Below, piece by piece: positions 45,662 to 55,206 of a DNA stretch of 64,000 bases (the first letter of the stretch is position 1; every line of letters begins with the position of its first letter). Source of the stretch: Bryobacterales bacterium KBS 96 (lineage in GTDB: Bacteria > Acidobacteriota > Terriglobia > Bryobacterales > Bryobacteraceae); assembly GCA_000381625.1 (NCBI GenBank), contig KB906767.1, positions 1,652,629 to 1,716,628 of the forward strand, in the 5' to 3' direction. The position numbers were made by a program, and so were the translations under genes. The notes under the pieces were generated by a model. It was not told the origin of the DNA, did not search any database, and saw only the letters and a program-made list of their open reading frames with translations.

Positions 45662-45743
45662 GGTGGGAAACGGCAAAGGGACATCGTATCGCGGCGGGGG
45701 AGCGGGCTCAGTAACCAATTGCGAAAATGGATGAGATGCAGCT

Positions 45744-46019
45744 ATGAAGAAACCGGCGTCCAGGCGAAGTGCAACGGAGATGGTACTAGAGTATGATTTT
45801 CCCGGCGGCGCCCGAGGCAAGTATGTCGAGCGATACCGCAAGGGAACAAATATCGTGCTTCTCGATCCGGAGCTGGCTCAAGCTCTCCCCGATTCAAAAT
45901 CGGTGAATGATGCGCTCCGCGCCATTCTCGAAATCGTGAGGCGAACAGAGGCCCGCGGGGGCAGATGGTCGGGACCGAAGGGCAGTGGGAATGTTGCGTT
46001 AGTGGGACGGAAGAGCTAG
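45744..46019 (+). CDS. Conserved small protein of unknown function
   Basis: A 91-residue protein containing MVLEYDFPGGARGKYVERYR, then GTNIVLLDPELAQALPDSKSVNDALRAILE (in parts). This pattern (EYDF-GG-RGKY, then VVLDP-V---PDS-SVNEALR) is common to a small family seen in many cyanobacteria and soil bacteria. It looks like a ribbon-helix-helix-type antitoxin-like C-terminus, but no function is known to me and no partner toxin is adjacent. It is divergent from the SGNH gene. Confidence 0.6.
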   Translation: MKKPASRRSATEMVLEYDFPGGARGKYVERYRKGTNIVLLDPELAQALPDSKSVNDALRAILEIVRRTEARGGRWSGPKGSGNVALVGRKS

Positions 46020-46378
46020 TTCCTGTTACAAGTCAGTCGGGGACCATGCTGAAGGGCACAAGGTCGCTAGAGCCAAAAGCAGCGCCAAATTCGCGTGAAA
46101 ACAAATGCACTTACGCCCTGCTTCTGGAGAGAGAGATCTGGAATGGCTTCTGTGCGGGCCACGATCCCAAAGATGTCGGTAAAACCATGCGCCTCCAGAA
46201 GAGATCACTAACTTTTAAATAGCCAAAACGATGATTAACACGATGAGTTATAATCGTGACATTCTAGCGACTCGGCTCTGCGTTCCTGGTCTCGGATGCG
46301 CCGGATGACCGGCGATTACTTCAAATTGCGGCTAGATCCTGTCTGCTCCGGAGTATACTTCGGAGAGATCCTCAAAAG
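46020..46378. other. Intergenic region before the STAND-like NTPase
   Basis: About 360 bp with a frame that stays open but resembles no protein. From about 46200 the sequence becomes richer in A and T, marking the left side of a segment with different base composition that reaches about 47900. No repeat, integrase or attachment site was seen. Confidence 0.5.
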
Positions 46379-47728
46379 ATGTTGAACTCCGTACACGACA
46401 GACCTGATCACACAACTGATGCAGTTTTTGGAATCAGCAGAGACTTGCCTTTGAACTACATCGTTAGAAAGAACGTCGACGAAAAATTGGTCGACAACCT
46501 GACCAGAGAGAAGCACATTATCATATACGGGAGCTCAAAGCAAGGGAAAACGAGCCTGCGTAAGCACTGCCTTTCCGAATCCGACTACATAATTGTGCAG
46601 TGCAGCAATCGGTGGACGTTGGAAGAAATCTTATCGAATATTCTGAAGCGGGCCGGATTTCGGATCACTCAGTCTGAGAAAAAGACCACTTCGGGAAAGA
46701 ACAAAATTCTCGCATCGATTTCAGGGACTATATTGGGAATCGGCTCGAAAATAAGCGGCGCGAAAGAGACCTCGCACGAGACTGAAATCACGCGGAGCGA
46801 ACTGGAGCTTGATCCCGCCGATGTCAATGATGTCATCTCGGCCCTGAGTGCGATTGACTTCAAGCAGTATGTTGTTCTCGAAGATTTCCACTATCTACCC
46901 ACGGAAACCCAAAAAGATTTCGCAGTAGCACTGAAGGCCTTCCACGAAGTCTCGAAAATTTGCTTTATCGTTATTGGCGTTTGGCTTGAGGAAAATCGAT
47001 TGGTCGTCTACAATGGTGACCTTACTGGCCGTGTTATTGCAATAAACGCCGACAGGTGGACAGACACGGAATTGCATTCGGTTATTCAGAAGGGCGAGGG
47101 TTTGTTAAATGTGCGGTTCTTTGACGATTTCAAAAATGAAGTTGTTAAGGAGTCCTATGGCAGCGTGTACATAGTTCAAGAGGCCTGCCGTCAGGCATGC
47201 ATCCGAGGTGGTGTAACCCACACTCAACTAGTGGATACCGAAATTGGCAGAGGGACAGACACACGCGCCGTGATAAGAGACGTGGTCGCCCAGCAAGGTG
47301 CGCGGTATAAATCATTTTTGTCACAATTTGCCGCTGGCTTCCAAGAGACGCGACTGGAGATGTATAAATGGCTTCTCTATCCAATTCTGTCTGCAAGTCC
47401 AGAAAAACTGGAGGCCGGATTCAAATACGCTGACCTGCGGCGAGCGATGAAAGAGCATCACCCATCGGGAGACTCTCTTAATTTGGGAAACCTTACTCAG
47501 GCTCTTCAGTCTACAGCTTCTCTTCAGATCGCAAAAGACATAAAACCAATCATTATTGATTATGATCAGACAAACTCCGTACTAAACGTGGTCGATCGCG
47601 GATTTGTGATATGGGTACAAAACCAAGACAAACAGGATCTTTTCGAGGAACTTGGCTTACCATTCCAGCCCGCAACCAGTCAGCTTTCCCTGGAATCTCC
47701 GGCCCATGATGAACCGGAGCTGATGTGA
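46379..47728 (+). CDS. STAND-like/AAA NTPase of unknown role
   Basis: A 449-residue protein with Walker A HIIIYGSSKQGKTSLRKH at about residues 46-63 and Walker B YVVLEDFHYL at about 165-174. A sensor-like segment follows (ICFIVIGVWLEENRLVVYNG), then a helical region with GSVYIVQEACRQACIRGG, which fits the STAND/AAA class with a winged-helix C-terminal part. No obvious effector domain (nuclease, TIR, protease) is seen. The codon and base composition are AT-richer than in neighbours, so acquisition by transfer is likely. It is not in an operon. Possible roles include defence or signalling; this is inference. Confidence 0.7.
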   Translation: MLNSVHDRPDHTTDAVFGISRDLPLNYIVRKNVDEKLVDNLTREKHIIIYGSSKQGKTSLRKHCLSESDYIIVQCSNRWTLEEILSNILKRAGFRITQSEKKTTSGKNKILASISGTILGIGSKISGAKETSHETEITRSELELDPADVNDVISALSAIDFKQYVVLEDFHYLPTETQKDFAVALKAFHEVSKICFIVIGVWLEENRLVVYNGDLTGRVIAINADRWTDTELHSVIQKGEGLLNVRFFDDFKNEVVKESYGSVYIVQEACRQACIRGGVTHTQLVDTEIGRGTDTRAVIRDVVAQQGARYKSFLSQFAAGFQETRLEMYKWLLYPILSASPEKLEAGFKYADLRRAMKEHHPSGDSLNLGNLTQALQSTASLQIAKDIKPIIIDYDQTNSVLNVVDRGFVIWVQNQDKQDLFEELGLPFQPATSQLSLESPAHDEPELM

Positions 47729-47989
47729 TAACGTTTCAAGCCAGCACCGATTTCCACAGCGATTCGGCCCGAATAGCTTCGGGATCACGGGCACCCGGAA
47801 AAGTAATCTCGTACTTTCCGAGCGCTCCTCTGGATAGGTGGTGACAAACGTCGTTGCATCGGGTCATTTCTCAATTTTTTTGGAATTCATAATCTCGCTC
47901 ACTTGATCCGTTACGCATGTCTGGATAACACGACTCCCCTGCTGCGGATCGGTTCCCCGGAATCTCGCCCTTGCCGATAATATAAATAC

Positions 47990-49141
47990 TTGCCAAAGCG
48001 GCCTTCTCTCTACTTTTTGTTTTTCGATGCCGGTGGAGGACACCGGAGCGCGGCTGTTGCGCTGAAGGCGGTCGTCGATTCGCAGGATCGCGGGTGGGAC
48101 GTCCGGTTGGTGAACCTGCAGGAGGTGCTCGACCCGCTTGACATTTTCCGCAAGGCCACGGGAATTCGTCTCGAAGACATCTATAACCTGGTCCTGGCAA
48201 AGGGCTGGACGCTGGGCTCGGCGTATCTGCTGCCGCCGATGCACGCAATCATCCGGCTGTATCACAAAGCACAGGTCCGGCTGCTAACCCCGTTCTGGAA
48301 AGAGCGCCGGCCGGACCTGGTCGTTTCCTTAGTTCCGAATTTCAATCGCGCTATCTACCAAAGCCTCGAAGCGGCGCTTCCCGGCGTACCGCTGGTCACG
48401 GTGCTGACCGATTTCGCCGATTACCCGCCGCACTTCTGGATAGAGAAGCAGCCGCAATATTTCGTTTGCGGCACAAGTAAGGCGGTGGAACAGGCATTGC
48501 GCTTCGGACATCGGAAAGAGCGCGTGTTTCGGGTCAGCGGAATGATCCTTCGGCCCAACTTTTATTCGGTCCCGCCGGTCAACAAAGACGAAGAACGCGG
48601 CAAGTTGGGCCTTTCTCCCGATGTGTCTACCGGACTCATGTTGTTCGGAGGCGCCGGCTCAGCCGTGATGCGGGATATCGCGAAGCGGCTGGGCAATTCA
48701 CCGGAACGTTTGCAATTGATTGCAATCTGCGGGCGCAACGCCGGATTAAAGCAGCATCTCGAGTCTCTGAGGCCGAGAAATCCTCTGTTCGTCGAAGGCT
48801 TCACGCAGCAGATTCCTTACTACATGCAGCTCTCGGATTTTCTAATTGGCAAGCCGGGGCCAGGCAGCATCGCCGAAGCGGTCCACATGAAGCTTCCGGT
48901 TATCGTCGAACGAAACGCGTGGACGCTACCGCAGGAGCGGTACAACGCCGACTGGGTCCGCGAACACAATGTGGGGCTGGTGTTGAAGAGTTTTCGCGAG
49001 ATTGAGCCGGCAACGAGGGAGTTGCTCAGCGGCGATAAGCTGGCGGCGATGCGGGAGAGCGCGGGGCGAATTGAGAATCGTGCGGTGTTCGAGATAGCCG
49101 AGATACTGGCGCGGTTGCTGGTGGAGACGGGCGGCCGGTGA
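47990..49141 (+). CDS. MGDG synthase-type glycosyltransferase (GT28)
   Basis: A 383-residue GT-B enzyme. The TTG start at 47990 is the only start after an in-frame stop at 47978-47980 and leads at once into YFLFFDAGGGHRSAAVALK, the family's N-terminal loop. Further on, VTVLTDFADYPPHFWI and FLIGKPGPGSIAEAVHMKLPVIVER, with ..PQERYNADWV, form the UDP-sugar site. Relatives are monogalactosyl- or processive glucosyl-diacylglycerol synthases. It probably glycosylates a membrane diacylglycerol lipid. It stands alone. Confidence 0.88.
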   Translation: MPKRPSLYFLFFDAGGGHRSAAVALKAVVDSQDRGWDVRLVNLQEVLDPLDIFRKATGIRLEDIYNLVLAKGWTLGSAYLLPPMHAIIRLYHKAQVRLLTPFWKERRPDLVVSLVPNFNRAIYQSLEAALPGVPLVTVLTDFADYPPHFWIEKQPQYFVCGTSKAVEQALRFGHRKERVFRVSGMILRPNFYSVPPVNKDEERGKLGLSPDVSTGLMLFGGAGSAVMRDIAKRLGNSPERLQLIAICGRNAGLKQHLESLRPRNPLFVEGFTQQIPYYMQLSDFLIGKPGPGSIAEAVHMKLPVIVERNAWTLPQERYNADWVREHNVGLVLKSFREIEPATRELLSGDKLAAMRESAGRIENRAVFEIAEILARLLVETGGR

Positions 49142-49376
49142 ACTGAAGTTCACCGCTGCACGCTGAAGACGTGCGCCACGGAATCGTCGCCGAAACGTTT
49201 CAATCCAGCGCCGTAAAATAGCGTTTCCTATACTGAAATTACGATCAACAGATCCAGAAGGCTGTCTCTAAACCGGACCGGCGGCGATCCTCTACACGCG
49301 CATATAAGCGTCGAAAGGAGGGCGATTCCCCGGCAGGGGAACGCCGCAGGTCCTCAAAAGCGCAGATGAGGACGTT

Positions 49377-50363
49377 GTGAACAAATTCAAATCGAGTTGT
49401 GTGCTGGCCGCACTGATTTTCGGGACAACACTGTTCCTGGCGGGTCAGGAACCACAGGTTCCGGCGAGCAATCCGCCGCCTCCAGAGCCGCCTGCCGGCG
49501 CGGCAAACGGCCCGCACCCCGGACCCGCAGCACAGCTGCCCGCATCGGGACCACGCGCCGGAGGCGCAACGAAGCCGGCCGCCCAGGGACCGCCAAACCG
49601 CGCGGCCATGATGAGGAAATTTCTCGGCATCGGCGCGCCTCCGGATCCGGCCGCAGTCGATCGCGGGCAGAAACTGTTTGTGGCGAATTGCGCATTTTGT
49701 CATGGCTCGACCGCGAACGGCGGCGCCACGGGGCCGGACCTGGTGCGTTCGGTGGTGGTGCTTCACGACCAAGGCACGGGCAAGGATATCGGCAAGGTGG
49801 TGCTGAATGGTCGTCCCGACAAAGGCATGCCGAAGTTCAACATGACCGAGGCGCAAATCAAAGACATCGCGGCGTTCCTGCTCTCGCGAACACAGGCCGC
49901 GGCCAATCGCGGCTCATATGAGATTCAAAACATCGTTACCGGCGATGCGAAAGCCGGTGAGACGTACTTCAACGCCCACTGTTCGTCGTGCCATTCGCCA
50001 TCGGGAGACCTGGCCCACATCGCCGCGAAATACGATCCGGTCGCGTTGCAGTCGCGCTTCCTGTATCCGCGGGATCGCCGCGCCTTCGGCACGGAGGGGC
50101 CGCCGCCCAATCCGAAATCCGAAATCACGGTGAAGGTCACGCTCGCTTCCGGCCAGTCGTATGAAGGCAGACTCGATCACATCGACGATTTCAGCGTCGC
50201 GCTAGTGGAGCCTTCGGGCGAGTATCATTCCTGGCTGCTCGATGCCGAAAAGGGCATCAAGGTGGAAGTACACAATCCGTTGCAAGCCCATGCCGACATG
50301 CTGCCGGAATACACGAATGCCGACATGCACAACATTCTTGCTTATCTGGAGAAGCTGAAGTGA
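49377..50363 (+). CDS. Dihaem c-type cytochrome
   Basis: A 328-residue exported protein starting at GTG with a signal peptide (CVLAALIFGTTLFLAGQEP). A Pro/Ala/Gly-rich linker (about residues 25-75) precedes two haem-binding sites, CAFCH (in ANCAFCHGSTANGG) and CSSCH (in AHCSSCHSPSGD). The C-terminal part (VKVTLASGQSYEGRLDHIDD) is a small beta domain often found on quinoprotein-linked cytochromes. Its stop overlaps the GTG of the quinoprotein gene, so the pair is a periplasmic oxidation unit in which the cytochrome takes electrons from the dehydrogenase. Confidence 0.9.
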   Translation: MNKFKSSCVLAALIFGTTLFLAGQEPQVPASNPPPPEPPAGAANGPHPGPAAQLPASGPRAGGATKPAAQGPPNRAAMMRKFLGIGAPPDPAAVDRGQKLFVANCAFCHGSTANGGATGPDLVRSVVVLHDQGTGKDIGKVVLNGRPDKGMPKFNMTEAQIKDIAAFLLSRTQAAANRGSYEIQNIVTGDAKAGETYFNAHCSSCHSPSGDLAHIAAKYDPVALQSRFLYPRDRRAFGTEGPPPNPKSEITVKVTLASGQSYEGRLDHIDDFSVALVEPSGEYHSWLLDAEKGIKVEVHNPLQAHADMLPEYTNADMHNILAYLEKLK

Positions 50364-51952
50364 AGCTCAATCGGATTTCTTTTTTGCTGGCCTTGTTGTA
50401 TGTACCGGCTTGTCTCTTTGGGCAGGCGTTGACTCCGGCAACGATACTGCATCCGCCAAAAGACACATGGCCGACATACAACGGCGATTACTCCGGAAAA
50501 CGGTTTAGCCAGCTCACGCAAATCAATTCGACAAACGTCAAGGACCTGAAGCTTGCCTGGGAATATCAGGCCGAAACGGGCGATTCCAACCCGTTCGGAA
50601 CTGAGATCAAAGCCACGCCGCTTCAGGTCAATGGCGTTCTTTATTTCACCCTACCCGACCATGTCTGGGCGATTGACGCGCGCACGGGCCATCAGATCTG
50701 GCATTACAAGTGGAAGAGCCAGGGCGGAATTCACATCGGAAACCGGGGGGTCGGCATCTACAACAACTGGCTATTCTTTGAAACGCCTGACGATCATCTG
50801 GTGTCGCTTGAGAAGGACACGGGAAAATTCCGATGGGCCGTGCAGATCGCCGACCTGGCGCAAGAATACTTCTCGACCGCGGCCCCACTAGTGATCGGCA
50901 ATCACATTCTTGTGGGTGTTGGCGGAGATTCGCTTGACGTGCCAGGCTTTCTCGAAGCGCGCGACCCGGAGACCGGAGCGGTGCAGTGGCATTGGGATAC
51001 GGAACCGAAGCCGGGACAACCGGGATCGGAGACCTGGCCCAATACGGATGCGATGGGTCACGGCGGCGGCATGACCTGGATATCCGGCACATACGATCCG
51101 GAACTGAACCTGATTTATTGGGGAACCGGCAATCCGAACCCGGTACACGCGGGGCAAGGACGGAAGGGCTCGAATTTGTGGACCTGCTCGATCGTCGCGC
51201 TGAACCCAGACACGGGGAAAATGGCTTGGTATTACCAGGTTTCACCTCACGACACGCACGACTACGACGCGGTGCAGACGCCCGTTCTGTTCGACGGCGT
51301 CATCGACGGGCACAAGCGAAAACTGCTGGCGCAAGCCAGCCGCAATGGTTATTTTTTCGTTCTGGACAGAACGAACGGCAAGCACATTGTGACCGCGCCG
51401 TATATCGATCTGACATGGTCGAAGGGAACCGACGCGAACGGGGCGCCGATTCCGAATCCGGACAAGGAGCCTAAACCGGATGGAGCGCTGGTTTCGCCGG
51501 CCTCCGGCGGCGGCACGAACTGGCCGCCGCCGAGCTTCGATCCGGAAACGGGGCTGTTCTACGTCAATGCGGATTATTCGTTCAGCGTGTTTTATCTAAC
51601 CGACACGAGTGCTCATCCGGAAGGATTCGCCGGACGCGACGCAGGCATCTGGTCGCAATCGATGTTAAAAGCGATCGATTACAAAACCGGCCGCATCCGC
51701 TGGTCGCATAAATATCGCGTGGAGGAAGGATCGGAAGGGTCGGGCGTACTGACCACCGCCGGCAAGCTGGTGTTCTCGGGCGATCCAGCGGGCAATCTGA
51801 TCGCGTTCGAGGCAGCAACCGGCAAGATTCTCTGGCATGCGGGCCTGGCATCGTCCGTGAGCAATGGTCCGATTACTTATGAGCTCGACGGACGGCAGTA
51901 CCTGATCGTTGCGGGCGGCCCAACGATCTACGCGTTCACGTTGCCGGAATAG
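50360..51952 (+). CDS. PQQ-dependent alcohol dehydrogenase-type quinoprotein
   Basis: A 530-residue exported eight-bladed propeller. It has a signal peptide (FLLALLYVPACLFGQA), then WPTYNGDYSGKRFSQLTQIN, tryptophan-docking motifs such as TGHQIWHYKW and TGKMAWYYQV, and the active-site strand HDTHDYDAVQTP. Only two cysteines occur (one in the signal peptide, one in NLWTCSIVAL), so the vicinal Cys-Cys disulfide of methanol/alcohol dehydrogenases is absent. The usual GAE PQQ-contact is also replaced (GGDSLDVPG). This fits acidobacterial quinoproteins that have been named 'empty' because cofactor binding is doubtful. It is translationally coupled to the cytochrome gene. Confidence 0.88.
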   Translation: MKLNRISFLLALLYVPACLFGQALTPATILHPPKDTWPTYNGDYSGKRFSQLTQINSTNVKDLKLAWEYQAETGDSNPFGTEIKATPLQVNGVLYFTLPDHVWAIDARTGHQIWHYKWKSQGGIHIGNRGVGIYNNWLFFETPDDHLVSLEKDTGKFRWAVQIADLAQEYFSTAAPLVIGNHILVGVGGDSLDVPGFLEARDPETGAVQWHWDTEPKPGQPGSETWPNTDAMGHGGGMTWISGTYDPELNLIYWGTGNPNPVHAGQGRKGSNLWTCSIVALNPDTGKMAWYYQVSPHDTHDYDAVQTPVLFDGVIDGHKRKLLAQASRNGYFFVLDRTNGKHIVTAPYIDLTWSKGTDANGAPIPNPDKEPKPDGALVSPASGGGTNWPPPSFDPETGLFYVNADYSFSVFYLTDTSAHPEGFAGRDAGIWSQSMLKAIDYKTGRIRWSHKYRVEEGSEGSGVLTTAGKLVFSGDPAGNLIAFEAATGKILWHAGLASSVSNGPITYELDGRQYLIVAGGPTIYAFTLPE

Positions 51953-51984
51953 AACAGGCTTCGCAATGGGGGCGTGCGGCCGCC

Positions 51985-52165
51985 GTCCGGGGCGCTCCGG
52001 TTCAGTTTCGGAATAAAAAACAACCACGTTCTGGCGAGGCATCCTCAGCTCTAAAGGAATTGATACCTGTTCCCACGCGTCGGGATCTGCAGTGCTTCCG
52101 ACACCACAAATTGTCCCGATCTTCGAGAAGAACGGGTAGGACGCCAGTTGCCGTCTACAAATCAA
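51985..52165 (-). pseudogene. Possible protein-gene remnant
   Basis: Between the quinoprotein and galactosidase genes the minus strand reads a protein-like text (ASYPFFSKIGTICGVGSTAD, then VSIPLELRMPRQNVVVFYSE). It has no start codon other than TTG, and it continues into antisense of the quinoprotein gene. It looks like the broken end of a gene but I do not recognise it. Confidence 0.25.
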
Positions 52166-52216
52166 AGAGCCGAATCATTGCCGAAGCGGCGCTTGTCTTT
52201 GATATTGTCGTGAACA

Positions 52217-53365
52217 ATGTCTAAACGGTACATGGCTCTGTGCGTGGTAGTGGTCTCGTGCGTAATATTCGTCCCGTTGCTCTCTGCGCAGCAAGCTCGC
52301 TTTGCTGCAACTCCGCCCATGGGGTGGAACAGTTGGAATCACTACGGCTGCAATGTGAGCGATGCTCTCATTCGCGAACAAGCCGATGCCATGGTCAGCA
52401 GTGGTTTGAAAGCGGCCGGTTATCAATACGTGAATGTGGACGATTGCTGGGAGGGCATGCGGGATGCGAATGGCAACATTCAGCCAAATGACAAATTTCC
52501 GGACATGAAAGCTCTCGGCGACTACATTCATTCGAAAGGTCTCAAATTCGGCATCTATTCTTCACCCGGCCCCAAGACGTGTGCTAAACACGAAGGCAGC
52601 TATGGTCATGAGCAGCAAGACGCCGAGAGTTACGCAAAGTGGGGCGTCGACTATTTAAAATACGACTGGTGTAGCGCGCGTGATGTGTATAAGCCAGCCG
52701 AATATCCAGACGCTTTTCGGAAAATGCACGACGCTCTTGTGCGTACCGGGCGTCCCATCGTCTACAGTATCCACGGTCGTGGGCCCGTCTGGGAGTGGAC
52801 TGCCAAGACAGGCGCAAACCTATGGCGCACTACCGGAGACATCAAAGATAACTACGCTCGCATGATCGCAATCGCCTCGGCGCAAAGCGGGCTGGAACAG
52901 TATGCCGGCCCCGGCCACTGGAACGATCCCGATATGCTCGAAGTGGGCAACGGCGGGATGACGGACAACGAGTACCGCATGCATATGACGATGTGGTGTC
53001 TTCTTGCTGCGCCACTACTGCTTGGCAATGATCTCACGCATATGACCCCTGCTACACTGGCCATCCTGGCCAACCCGGAAGTTATCGCCGTCGATCAGGA
53101 CAGTCTGGGAGCCCAGGCCCGCCGCGTGCTGCAGGTCGGGCCCGTGGAAGTTTGGGTGAAGGCGCTTCATGACGGGAGCAGAGCGGTTGGTCTATTCAAC
53201 CGCGAACAGGGCACGATCCCGATCAAAATCAGTCTCAAAGATCTCGGATTGGGATCGCACGCAACTGTACGAGATCTCTGGGAACAGAAAGACCTGCCTC
53301 CGATTTCCGGCATGTTGTCCGTCGATGTTGGCGAACATAGCGCAGTTTTTCTCAAACTTCACTAA
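52217..53365 (+). CDS. Alpha-galactosidase, GH27 family
   Basis: A 382-residue exported retaining glycosidase. A signal peptide (CVVVVSCVIFVPLLSAQQ) is followed by TPPMGWNSWNHYGCNVSD. The barrel has YVNVDDCWEGMRDANG, the nucleophile Asp in VDYLKYDWCSA and the acid/base Asp in NDPDMLEVGNGG. The C-terminal beta domain ends KDLPPISGMLSVDVGEH. It removes terminal alpha-galactose from plant oligosaccharides. No transporter is adjacent. Confidence 0.93.
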   Translation: MSKRYMALCVVVVSCVIFVPLLSAQQARFAATPPMGWNSWNHYGCNVSDALIREQADAMVSSGLKAAGYQYVNVDDCWEGMRDANGNIQPNDKFPDMKALGDYIHSKGLKFGIYSSPGPKTCAKHEGSYGHEQQDAESYAKWGVDYLKYDWCSARDVYKPAEYPDAFRKMHDALVRTGRPIVYSIHGRGPVWEWTAKTGANLWRTTGDIKDNYARMIAIASAQSGLEQYAGPGHWNDPDMLEVGNGGMTDNEYRMHMTMWCLLAAPLLLGNDLTHMTPATLAILANPEVIAVDQDSLGAQARRVLQVGPVEVWVKALHDGSRAVGLFNREQGTIPIKISLKDLGLGSHATVRDLWEQKDLPPISGMLSVDVGEHSAVFLKLH

Positions 53366-53810
53366 GCCGGATGCAGACTGGGAGATCGGTCTTCAACTGT
53401 AATTCGTTGCGGCGCCAGCCGCCGGAATTGGCAACCTGATTGTCCGAAAGCGCCACTTGCTAAGCCCTGAGTAGGCGTTTGCAATAGTTCGCTTTTGGCG
53501 ACGAAGCCTCATGTTGCCGCTCAATTTCCGAGTGGTGCGTAATACGACAGCAATTCGGAAACAACAAACTGACTCTCCTACGTCGACGATGACACATAAG
53601 AGCGGATGTGCATGCTCGCAGCGCCACATGCAAAGCGGTATTGCACTCGGCTCGGGATTGAAGTAGTATCGTTCACATCCGCGATCCTTAACACAGAGGT
53701 CGCGGTAGTCGTGGAATTCCTCGCAAATTCTTCCGCTGCCGGCCGATATTGGGGGTTCGCGCTATAAAGAGCGGCAGAGTTGGGCCGCAGCTTCCGCATA
53801 GGAGGGATCA
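53366..53810. other. Intergenic region after the galactosidase
   Basis: About 445 bp in which several short frames are open on the minus strand, but none has a convincing start, ribosome-binding site or family resemblance. I see no terminator or repeat. Confidence 0.5.
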
Positions 53811-54632
53811 ATGACCAGTCACAAGATTACAGGTGGGGGAGGCGTACGACTCCATGTGGTCGAAGCCGGCAAGGAGACAGGACACACTATCCTGTTCATC
53901 CATGGCGTGTCGCAGTGTTGGCTCACGTGGAGCCGACAGATAGATTCGGATCTGGCCGAGGAACACCGGCTTGTAGCAGTCGATCTGCGAGGACATGGCC
54001 TGTCAGATAAGCCCCGCGAGGGCTACACTGACTCGCGTCTATGGGCTGATGACATCAATGCGGTTATACAGGGGCTAAACCTGGATCATCCGCTTCTCTG
54101 TGGGTGGTCGTACGGCCCACTCGTGATCCTCGACTACGTCCGGCACTACGGCGAACAGGCGATAAGCGGGCTCAACTTTATAGGGGGAGTTACGAAGCTC
54201 GGCAGCGACGAGGCGCTCTCTGTGCTCACTCCTGAGTTTCTCAGCCTCGTACCTGGCTTCTTTGCAACGGATGTGGAAGAGAGCATACGCAGCCTTGAAT
54301 CGTTGTTGCGACTCTGCTTTCCCAAACAACTCTCGGCTAAGGAATTGTTTTTGATGCTGGGATTCAATCTATCGGTTCCGCCCTATGTTCGCCAGGCGCT
54401 TTTCTCTCGGGCATTCGATAACGACGACATCCTGCCCAAGATCCGCAAGCCTGTACTCATAACACATGGCGCAGACGATGCGGTTGTGCGGCCGTCAGCT
54501 GTCGATCAGCATAAAGCTCGTATCACTCACGCGCAAATTGACATGCCCAAAACGGGACATGCGCCCTTCTGGGATGACACGGCAAGCTTTAACCGGCGAC
54601 TGCGCGCATTCGTAAGCGCGGCTTGGGCTTAA
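53811..54632 (+). CDS. Alpha/beta hydrolase
   Basis: A 273-residue cytoplasmic enzyme with a strong AGGAGGG ribosome-binding site just before the ATG. It has the oxyanion strand ILFIHGVSQCWLTW, VDLRGHGLSDKP, the nucleophile elbow LCGWSYGPLV (Ser), THGADDAVV (Asp) and KTGHAPFWDD (His). The pattern is close to epoxide hydrolases, haloperoxidases and esterases; the substrate is not predictable. It has no operon partner. Confidence 0.9.
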   Translation: MTSHKITGGGGVRLHVVEAGKETGHTILFIHGVSQCWLTWSRQIDSDLAEEHRLVAVDLRGHGLSDKPREGYTDSRLWADDINAVIQGLNLDHPLLCGWSYGPLVILDYVRHYGEQAISGLNFIGGVTKLGSDEALSVLTPEFLSLVPGFFATDVEESIRSLESLLRLCFPKQLSAKELFLMLGFNLSVPPYVRQALFSRAFDNDDILPKIRKPVLITHGADDAVVRPSAVDQHKARITHAQIDMPKTGHAPFWDDTASFNRRLRAFVSAAWA

Positions 54633-54743
54633 TCGGCAGCCACTAAAACATTCGAATTGCCCCGTTCTGCAGGTTTGTCTTAGACAAATCCTCAGCAGAA
54701 CACTCTAAGAGTATTGTCGGCCATCCGGACATTGGCGCGTGGT

Positions 54744-54760
54744 GGCAGGCTCGTCCTGCC
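54744..54760. repeat. Short palindrome
   Basis: GGCAGG-N5-CCTGCC forms a compact hairpin in the gap after the hydrolase gene. It may be another short extragenic palindrome. Confidence 0.5.
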
Positions 54761-54904
54761 GCGGCTATCGGGTTTTGTGCTCCCCGGAACGGTCTTTGTT
54801 TGCGCGTCATCCAGGAGCGATCCGGAAAATTCGTGGATCAACTCCACATTCGATTTTCCTGGGCGGATCGCGTGATCTCCGGACTGTCATAATCGTTGCC
54901 AATC

Positions 54905-55078
54905 GTGCAGACTCCGTATGAACAGTACAAGAATGATCCGCTTTGGACGATAATCGATGCGGCACTGACGGATCTTGTCGCCAACGGCGACTTGGCGGAG
55001 CAGACCGGTCGGGACTACATCGTCGGCTACATCGCCATGAAGATCCGGTCGGCTTCTTCTCAAGAACATCGAGATTGA
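54905..55078 (+). CDS. Small conserved-looking protein of unknown function
   Basis: From the GTG at 54905 a 57-residue product is read: QTPYEQYKNDPLWTIIDAAL, then DLVANGDLAEQTGRDYIVGY. The NDPLW-x-A-x-x-DL--N-DL---T-R-YIVGY pattern recalls a small accessory protein widespread in bacteria but uncharacterised. A TTG three codons upstream is an alternative start. No ribosome-binding site is obvious. Confidence 0.5.
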   Translation: MQTPYEQYKNDPLWTIIDAALTDLVANGDLAEQTGRDYIVGYIAMKIRSASSQEHRD

Positions 55079-55206
55079 ATCCAGACTTGCGTAACCTGTT
55101 TAGTCAATCGACCTGTTGCCGAGTTGTTCGTGTGTGGTCGGCAAAAGGAAGTTGAGTTCAATTGACAATTTGTCCCTCATCCAACAGCATTCTGAACTAT
55201 GGATAC

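Noticed and set aside
45662-45841. N-terminal extension of the SGNH hydrolase
   Set aside because: The added 60 residues precede a clear signal peptide and would overlap the divergent small gene.
53578-53811. A 77-codon minus-strand frame before the alpha/beta hydrolase
   Set aside because: No ribosome-binding site, no recognisable pattern, and its start overlaps the hydrolase's ATG.
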